The translations under genes were made by a program, and so were the position numbers. From positions 372,001-436,000 of the forward strand of contig JAHDVF020001024.1 in assembly GCA_022606425.2 (NCBI GenBank): a stretch of DNA of 64,000 bases, given 5' to 3'. The notes beneath the pieces are model-generated. The model ran no database searches and was not told where the DNA came from. It worked only from the letters and a program-made list of their open reading frames with translations. The stretch comes from Lepidostoma basale. Taxonomy: Eukaryota > Arthropoda > Insecta > Trichoptera > Lepidostomatidae. Of the stretch, positions 60,111-64,000 are shown one piece after another. Each line of letters starts with the position of its first letter. Position 1 is the stretch's first letter.

Positions 60111-61255
60111 CAAACACCTCTCTTAGCAGTCTGCTGTAGCCACATGGCTAGGCTATCAATACCGTCATCATGGTCAGCCTTTTCGTGCCAATTTAATACA
60201 CAGTCGTAATCGCTAGAAATATTGACGACCAATTCGTTAGCAACAGCCCCAACACTGCTCCATATTTTATCCATCTTTTTCTGCGTTGTATGTTTTGTCT
60301 TGATAACAAGTGTACTATCACCATCATCAAGCCACTGCTTAATCATTGTAGCTAGCACGCCTTGGTCGCCATTGTCTTCTAGGTAAACCTTACTCACTCC
60401 CTTAGCTTCCAGCCTAGAGAGCAATATCTTATATCTCTCTGTAAAGTTACCATCCTGCTCATAAACCCACACATAGGGCTTGCCATCCTGCCAGTAGCCA
60501 AAGGTAATACCTGTCATATCTTTGCCTGCATAGGAAGGGTCAATAAAGCAGCTCATCCCTTCCTCATAGTCAAACTTCTCAACTCTTACATGGTTAAAAG
60601 GGGCGTCAAGGTTATCAGTCTTAAGCTCTCCCTCCCATATATGGCGATAGCGTTCATGGCTTAACCTTTTATCAAATTCAAGCTCTTCTCTTAAAACCTC
60701 AGGAAACCACGGGTTATCGCTATAGTTAACCTTTTTAATAATAGCATCATCTCTTTGGTTAACGACAAAGCGTTGATAGCTAGCATCACTCTCTTTAAAG
60801 GGGTTAAAGCTCACCCAAATTTCACTATTTTCTTTGCGGATAGTAGGAATAAGCAGATCCCAACTAGCCTCTGTAACCATCTGAGCCTCTTCAACCCAGC
60901 AAATATCAATGCCCTCAAGGCTCTTAATCGATTGGGCTAACTCATTTTGAATACCCTTGAAAATAAACATCGATCCATTGCTAGCTACAATACTCTCACG
61001 AGTTATTACAAAGTAACGATCAAGCTCATATTGTTTAATTAAATCGCAATATAGCTGATAGACACTATCCCTAATTGACTTTTGAACATGCCGTACATTA
61101 AGTACTCTGATAGGGCTCTCTAGTGCTTTAATTAAAATAATACGAGCGATGGTGTGGCTCTTACCACTACCACGGCCACCATAGGCTACCTTGTATCGTG
61201 CCTTTTCATTCAAAAAATAGAGCATGTTATCGGGTATCGATATTGTTTTAGTCAT
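60110..61255 (-). CDS. Terminase large subunit
   Basis: A 381-residue packaging motor: Walker A Y-G-G-R-G-S-G-K-S at 26-34, Walker B I-C-W-V-E-E-A-Q near 120, the C motif V-S-F-N-P, and the RNase H-fold nuclease with S-Y-A-G-K-D-M-T-G-I near 225 and L-E-D-N-G-D at about 295. PBSX-type Terminase_3 family. Confidence 0.92.
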   Translation of the reverse strand: MTKTISIPDNMLYFLNEKARYKVAYGGRGSGKSHTIARIILIKALESPIRVLNVRHVQKSIRDSVYQLYCDLIKQYELDRYFVITRESIVASNGSMFIFKGIQNELAQSIKSLEGIDICWVEEAQMVTEASWDLLIPTIRKENSEIWVSFNPFKESDASYQRFVVNQRDDAIIKKVNYSDNPWFPEVLREELEFDKRLSHERYRHIWEGELKTDNLDAPFNHVRVEKFDYEEGMSCFIDPSYAGKDMTGITFGYWQDGKPYVWVYEQDGNFTERYKILLSRLEAKGVSKVYLEDNGDQGVLATMIKQWLDDGDSTLVIKTKHTTQKKMDKIWSSVGAVANELVVNISSDYDCVLNWHEKADHDDGIDSLAMWLQQTAKRGV

Positions 61256-61715
61256 TAGCCGCCTTTACTGGTAACACCTCAATGGTTACATTACCATCGG
61301 TGACATTCATATCAACATTGTCACTGCTCATGCCCATCGCTAGGCGTTCTATCTTTTGTAGACCCTCAAGAGCTTTAACAAACTGAGTTATGTTGGTGTT
61401 TTTACCAACTTTAATGGCTACTAAGCTTTTACTAAGTTTAGCCCGTGCAACCTCTGCCATATTTTGATAGCTCTTGTTCATCGCTACCTTTTCATCGATA
61501 CTATTTTTTAAGGTTTGATCGGCAACCATATGGTCAAAATCATTAGCCCTTACAACCCACTGATGAGAATGAGAAAGAGTCTCTAGGTACTTAATACTTT
61601 TACCAGTAGCAGTAGCCACACGGGCAATAGAACGCCCTATACCATAATCACGGTATATCGAGAAGTAGTGGTACTTCTCTTTAGATTCATTATCTTTCCT
61701 TTCCCAGCTGTTCAT
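61248..61715 (-). CDS. Terminase small subunit
   Basis: A 155-residue protein with an N-terminal helix-turn-helix (I-G-R-S-I-A-R-V-A-T-A-T-G near 25) and helical middle: TerS pattern and place. The ATG is seven bases after the -10 box and overlaps the operator, so no ribosome site fits and the message is probably leaderless. Its end overlaps TerL by eight bases. Confidence 0.8.
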   Translation of the reverse strand: MNSWERKDNESKEKYHYFSIYRDYGIGRSIARVATATGKSIKYLETLSHSHQWVVRANDFDHMVADQTLKNSIDEKVAMNKSYQNMAEVARAKLSKSLVAIKVGKNTNITQFVKALEGLQKIERLAMGMSSDNVDMNVTDGNVTIEVLPVKAAND

Positions 61716-61763
61716 AGTCTAAATTATAGACTAATAATAAAATAAAGTCAATTTAATAGACTA
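61715..61763 (-). promoter_or_regulatory. Late promoter with twin operator dyads (terS copy)
   Basis: Minus strand TTGACT (61751-61746), 17-base spacer, TATAAT (61728-61723). Dyads TAGTCTAAATTATAGACTA (61715-61733) and AAGTCAATTTAATAGACTA (61745-61763) overlap the two boxes, 30 bases apart. Same as 45258-45306 except for the spacer. Confidence 0.88.
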
Positions 61764-61787
61764 AATATATAGCTCTAGATATAAAAA

Positions 61788-61811
61788 AAGCAGGGTTTTT
61801 AGTCCCTGCTT
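61788..61811 (-). terminator. Rho-independent terminator upstream of late promoter
   Basis: AAGCAGGG (61788-61795) pairs with CCCTGCTT (61804-61811); on the minus strand followed by a run of T. It ends the early transcript after the RHH gene, just before the late promoter. Confidence 0.85.
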
Positions 61812-61819
61812 GGAGTAGC

Positions 61820-62002
61820 CTATAGTTTTCTATCTAATGCCTTAGCAATCATATAGGCACTAAGGCTCAATCCTGCCTCTTTAGCCAATATTTTTATCCT
61901 CTCTTTATCAGCAGATAGGCATTTTATAGTGATAATATGATCTGCCTTTATTGGCATACAAGGTCTTCCAGATCCTTCTCTACTCCCACCATGACCACCC
62001 AT
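61820..62002 (-). CDS. Small RHH-like protein
   Basis: A 60-residue protein with a basic Gly-rich N-terminus (G-G-H-G-G-S-R-E-G-S-G-R-P) and a ribbon-helix-helix-like part (H-I-I-T-I-K-C-L-S-A-D-K-E-R-I-K-I-L-A-K). Probably a DNA-binding regulator. It is the last early gene before the terminator. Confidence 0.68.
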   Translation of the reverse strand: MGGHGGSREGSGRPCMPIKADHIITIKCLSADKERIKILAKEAGLSLSAYMIAKALDRKL

Positions 62003-62003
62003 G

Positions 62004-62084
62004 CTAAAATGGCCACTTTTTAATCAATGCTACAATAAAGACAAACCCGATACAAAACCAAAAAATTAAATCACTTTTTTTCAT
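62004..62084 (-). CDS. Tiny single-helix membrane peptide (26 aa)
   Basis: A 26-codon frame: M-K-K-S-D-L then a 14-residue hydrophobic helix and K-K-W-P-F end. AAGGAG lies nine bases before the ATG, and the stop is next to the RHH start. Too short for standard gene callers; similar in style to phage-encoded small membrane peptides. Confidence 0.55.
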   Translation of the reverse strand: MKKSDLIFWFCIGFVFIVALIKKWPF

Positions 62085-62117
62085 CTTTACAAACTCCTTT
62101 ATTTGTTTTATCATAAA

Positions 62118-62139
62118 GGCAGGGGTTTTACCCCCTACC
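62118..62139 (-). terminator. Weak terminator-like hairpin
   Basis: Imperfect stem GGCAGGGG/CCCCCTACC with TTTAT following on the minus strand, between the two tiny peptides' genes; partial readthrough is likely. Confidence 0.35.
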
Positions 62140-62145
62140 AGTTAG

Positions 62146-62241
62146 CTACAGTTTTATTGCTGTAATCAATGCTGCAAGTGCTGCGACTGCTTTAACCGCT
62201 AAATTTAGCCAGTCGTATGCACTTTTTTTCTCTTTACTCAC
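62146..62241 (-). CDS. Tiny amphipathic peptide (31 aa)
   Basis: A 31-codon frame starting GTG with a perfect GGAGG six bases upstream: charged start (S-K-E-K-K-S), then L-N-L-A-V-K-A-V-A-A-L-A-A-L-I-T. It has its own strong promoter at 62269. Membrane-active or inhibitory peptide is inference. Confidence 0.6.
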   Translation of the reverse strand: MSKEKKSAYDWLNLAVKAVAALAALITAIKL

Positions 62242-62268
62242 ATTAACCTCCTCTCTAATCTTGATTTA

Positions 62269-62297
62269 AGTATATACTAAAAGAAGGTTACTGTCAA
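62269..62297 (-). promoter_or_regulatory. Promoter of the small-peptide genes
   Basis: Minus strand TTGACA (62297-62292), 17-base spacer, TATACT (62274-62269), about 30 bases before the GTG start of the 31-residue peptide. Confidence 0.7.
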
Positions 62298-62338
62298 TAC
62301 GTTTTTACCTTTAGCTACATAAAAAATTACAATAACTT

Positions 62339-62728
62339 CTAAAATGGTATGTCATCATCAAAATCATCTGATTTTTTATTACCAGTGCTGTTGCTTTTAC
62401 TATCATTCTTACTATCAAGTATCTGTATTTGGCTAGCATTAATAATAATACGACTCTTCTTCTCTCCATCCTTCTCCCATCGCTCCTGCTTTAGTCTACC
62501 ATTTAAAGCTACTCTACTACCTTTTTTTAACCATTGGGGTAGTTGATCATTCTGCTTTAAAAAATAGTTAATATCAATAAAGCTAGCCTCATCCTCATAG
62601 CCGTTAGCTGTTTTCTTAAATGAATTAGTGGCCACGGTAATCGACATCAAACTAAAATCTCTCAAATCTTTTACCTTAGGATCGGCAACTAATCTTCCTA
62701 CCAAATTGACACTATTTAAATCTTGCAT
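62339..62728 (-). CDS. ssb: Single-stranded DNA-binding protein
   Basis: A 129-residue SSB: OB fold with N-S-V-N-L-V-G-R-L-V at the start, W-L-K-K-G-S-R-V-A-L-N-G-R-L at about 65, and the acidic C-terminal tip D-D-F-D-D-D-I-P-F. Phage copy, encoded directly after the DnaC-like loader (TAATG overlap). Confidence 0.92.
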   Translation of the reverse strand: MQDLNSVNLVGRLVADPKVKDLRDFSLMSITVATNSFKKTANGYEDEASFIDINYFLKQNDQLPQWLKKGSRVALNGRLKQERWEKDGEKKSRIIINASQIQILDSKNDSKSNSTGNKKSDDFDDDIPF

Positions 62729-63465
62729 TATCCTACTCTCCTGTAACTCATCCCTTCAAATGCCTCATAGATGCTATTCATTACCATGCGGTCATAAATT
62801 GCTACCCCAAACATATTACTTAAATATGATGGTTTCTCATTGCTAATCAACACATGGCTGCAGTTGCCCCTGTTCTTCCTACTCTCAAAAATACGATAGA
62901 AGATACGCTGATCCTCCGTGCTAGCATTGTTGCCAAACATGCGTACCCCTAAGTGCAATTCGTCAATAATGAGTAAATCACTCTGTAATAGATCGTGCTT
63001 TAAATCATCAAAGCTTTCTGCTATGTCATAGCCTTTCACGTAGAATACGCTATAGCCGCTCTTAAGGGCACTAAGAGCTACGGTCATCGCCAGTGTCGTC
63101 TTACCCATACCAGCATCACCATTCATCATAATGTTACGGCCATGAGCTATCATCTCACCCACATGCTCGCAGTAGCTCTTAATAGCCGATCTTATCGATC
63201 CTTTGTGCTTAAATCCTAGGTGGCTAGGAGATGCTCCGCTCTTAGCCATCAGAGTGGCTTTCATGGCGATGTAGTTGGCTTTACGATCGGCTACTATTCT
63301 CTGTTCAACAGCTTGTTGCTCTTCTTCTTCCTTTTTTAGCGTGCAGGCCATGCACACCCACTCGCTACCAAAGAGTGAGTTATGGGTTGTCGTCTTTTGG
63401 CATAGCCCACAAAATAGCTCTTGGCTATTAAAAATTTTAAAAGCTATCTTATCACTTTTGGTCAT
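62728..63465 (-). CDS. DnaC/IstB-like helicase loader
   Basis: A 245-residue AAA+ protein with an N-terminal zinc ribbon (C-G-L-C ... C-M-A-C at about 19-41) and Walker A G-D-A-G-M-G-K-T-T at about 115, Walker B L-L-I-I-D-E-L. It presumably loads host helicase at the phage origin, with the initiator gene just upstream (14-base overlap). Confidence 0.88.
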   Translation of the reverse strand: MTKSDKIAFKIFNSQELFCGLCQKTTTHNSLFGSEWVCMACTLKKEEEEQQAVEQRIVADRKANYIAMKATLMAKSGASPSHLGFKHKGSIRSAIKSYCEHVGEMIAHGRNIMMNGDAGMGKTTLAMTVALSALKSGYSVFYVKGYDIAESFDDLKHDLLQSDLLIIDELHLGVRMFGNNASTEDQRIFYRIFESRKNRGNCSHVLISNEKPSYLSNMFGVAIYDRMVMNSIYEAFEGMSYRRVG

Positions 63466-64000
63466 AATAGCCCTTCGGTCGTCCTTCGCAGGGACTTAGG
63501 TCATAGTAGCCCTTTGGCCTGCGGCCATCGTTCTTGCCTTTGCTTTGTTGAGTGGTAAAGTCGATCGATTGACGAGCCCATTCCTTGCCTAGCCATCTAA
63601 TGAGGCTAAGGTAGTGGTTTTTACTCTTTCTTGGGTGGTCGTAAAGCCAACTACTAAAGTTTGGAAGCTCTTTGCAAACCTTCTCTTTGCCATGTAAAGT
63701 CACCAGCTTATCAAACTCCGTTTGTGTTATTTGCAAATTATCGGCGGGGTTTAAGTGAGAGGGCAAGGCGATAAAGTCGCCTCTCTCTTTTTCTAATATT
63801 TCTCTAGTATTATCTTTTGTTATAAGTAGGACATTATTGTCCAAATTTAGGACATTATTGTCCTCGACGAGGACATGATTGTCCATATTGTGGTCACTAG
63901 TGTCCTCTATTTTTGTCCCATTTTGGTCATTTTTGTCCATATTTAGGACAGAAATTGTCGATAAAACCTTTACCTGATAGCCACCTCTTGCAGAGATATA
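63452..64000 (-). CDS. Phage replication initiator-like protein (5' end outside window)
   Basis: The frame is open without a stop from 63452 to the window edge; codons upstream of ATG 63940 read G-G-Y-Q-V-K-V-L-S-T-I-S in the same frame, so the gene starts outside. The linker (about 63829-63960) encodes seven-residue repeats D-N-x-V-L from iterons; the C-terminal part has S-W-L-Y-D-H-P-R-K and L-G-K-E-W-A-R. Lambda O-type layout (origin in the gene) suggests initiator. Confidence 0.68.
   Translation of the reverse strand, partial: YISARGGYQVKVLSTISVLNMDKNDQNGTKIEDTSDHNMDNHVLVEDNNVLNLDNNVLLITKDNTREILEKERGDFIALPSHLNPADNLQITQTEFDKLVTLHGKEKVCKELPNFSSWLYDHPRKSKNHYLSLIRWLGKEWARQSIDFTTQQSKGKNDGRRPKGYYDLSPCEGRPKGYYDQK
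63829..63960. repeat. Iteron array (replication origin candidate)
   Basis: Fourteen-base dyads of consensus GGACA-N4-TGTCC at 63829, 63850, 63871 and 63892 (exact 21-base steps), and weaker ones at 63925 and 63946 (also 21 apart). Example GGACATTATTGTCC. They lie inside the replication gene. Confidence 0.88.

Larger units (their letters stand above)
34231..64000. mobile_element. Tailed-phage prophage, left end to window edge (incomplete)
   Basis: Nearly all genes from the tRNA remnant at 34231 to the window end are phage-type and mostly on the minus strand: replication, SSB, terminase, portal, capsid, connectors, tail tube, frameshifted tail chaperones, tape measure, Dit, fibres, lysis, and an accessory block with methylase, helicase and IbrA/IbrB-like proteins. 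The long tape measure and the Dit-like protein, with no sheath gene, indicate a siphovirus. Integrase, repressor and the right att site are not seen. No frame damage is visible in the structural genes, so it may be functional. Confidence 0.95.

Noticed and set aside
63829..63960. CRISPR array
   Set aside because: The 14-base dyads have only 7-base gaps, lie inside a reading frame and have no cas genes; they are iterons.
34183..64000. Integrase, repressor or transposase genes
   Set aside because: None of the visible genes has a tyrosine/serine recombinase or phage CI-type HTH pattern; such genes probably lie beyond the right edge.

Overview
The window joins about 34 kb of conserved bacterial chromosome to about 30 kb of a tailed-phage prophage that runs off the right edge. 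The host part is AT-rich and reads as a spirochaete of the Treponema/Spirochaeta type, possibly one with a reduced, host-associated genome. The basis is a spirochaete-restricted spiro-SPASM protein, tandem cyclic-nucleotide-binding proteins, Ig-like lipoproteins, a BmpA/Pnr-type nucleoside ABC transporter next to transketolase, a patatin/beta-barrel protein and several envelope hydrolases. The species cannot be named from the sequence alone.

Chromosome (1-34230). Left end, minus strand: a DUF218 membrane protein, a CNNM/CorC transporter-like protein, then UvrD/Rep helicase, a purine-type phosphoribosyltransferase and ClpP. Positions 6185-8536 (+) hold two paralogous Ig-like lipoproteins, the second carrying a recent internal duplication. 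Positions 8756-14274 (+) form a likely operon of nucleoside ABC transporter (ATPase and two permeases) plus transketolase; a G10 tract lies inside transketolase. Positions 14296-29080 are almost all on the minus strand: a TPR/SpoIID protein with a thioredoxin-like partner, an SPL-family radical SAM enzyme, a patatin-barrel protein, a PreP-like peptidase, a Gly-rich lipoprotein with an ankyrin protein, a flavodoxin, LapA-like protein, MiaB and two cNMP-binding proteins. An NlpC/P60 hydrolase (+) in this stretch appears to be leaderless. Positions 29280-34182 (+) carry spiro-SPASM, a glycosyltransferase-like protein, GNAT, CorA and a LysM/M23 peptidase.

Prophage (34231-64000, incomplete). The left end is a 22-bp tRNA 3'-end remnant, consistent with integration in a tRNA-Arg gene. 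Reading leftward from the right edge on the minus strand: a replication protein with 21-bp-phased iterons inside its gene, a DnaC-like loader, SSB, tiny membrane peptides, TerS/TerL, portal, scaffold, decoration, capsid, MuF-like protein, connectors, tail tube, tail chaperones with a clear -1 frameshift site, tape measure, Dit, tail hub, a phage lipoprotein, tail fibres, and lysis genes (XhlA-like, overlapping spanins, holin). After these come RyR-domain, ClpP-like and cysteine-peptidase-like genes. Beyond a terminator, a second leftward block carries small proteins, a SNF2 helicase, an IbrA-like PP-loop protein, GNAT and an IbrB-like ParB-fold protein. It faces a rightward DNA methyltransferase at the att site. 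Integrase and repressor were not seen and probably lie to the right.

Two pairs of near-identical promoter/operator blocks imply two phage regulons: TAGTCTA-N5-TAGACTA dyads before terS and before one tail-fibre gene, and ACGCAATATTGCGT before two early-type genes. Between two paralogous fibre genes sits an accessory locus: a membrane protein plus ImmA-type metallopeptidase bracketed by 21-bp direct repeats, and an opposite-strand pair of small genes. This locus and the helicase/IbrA/GNAT/IbrB/methylase block are the best candidates for undescribed systems.
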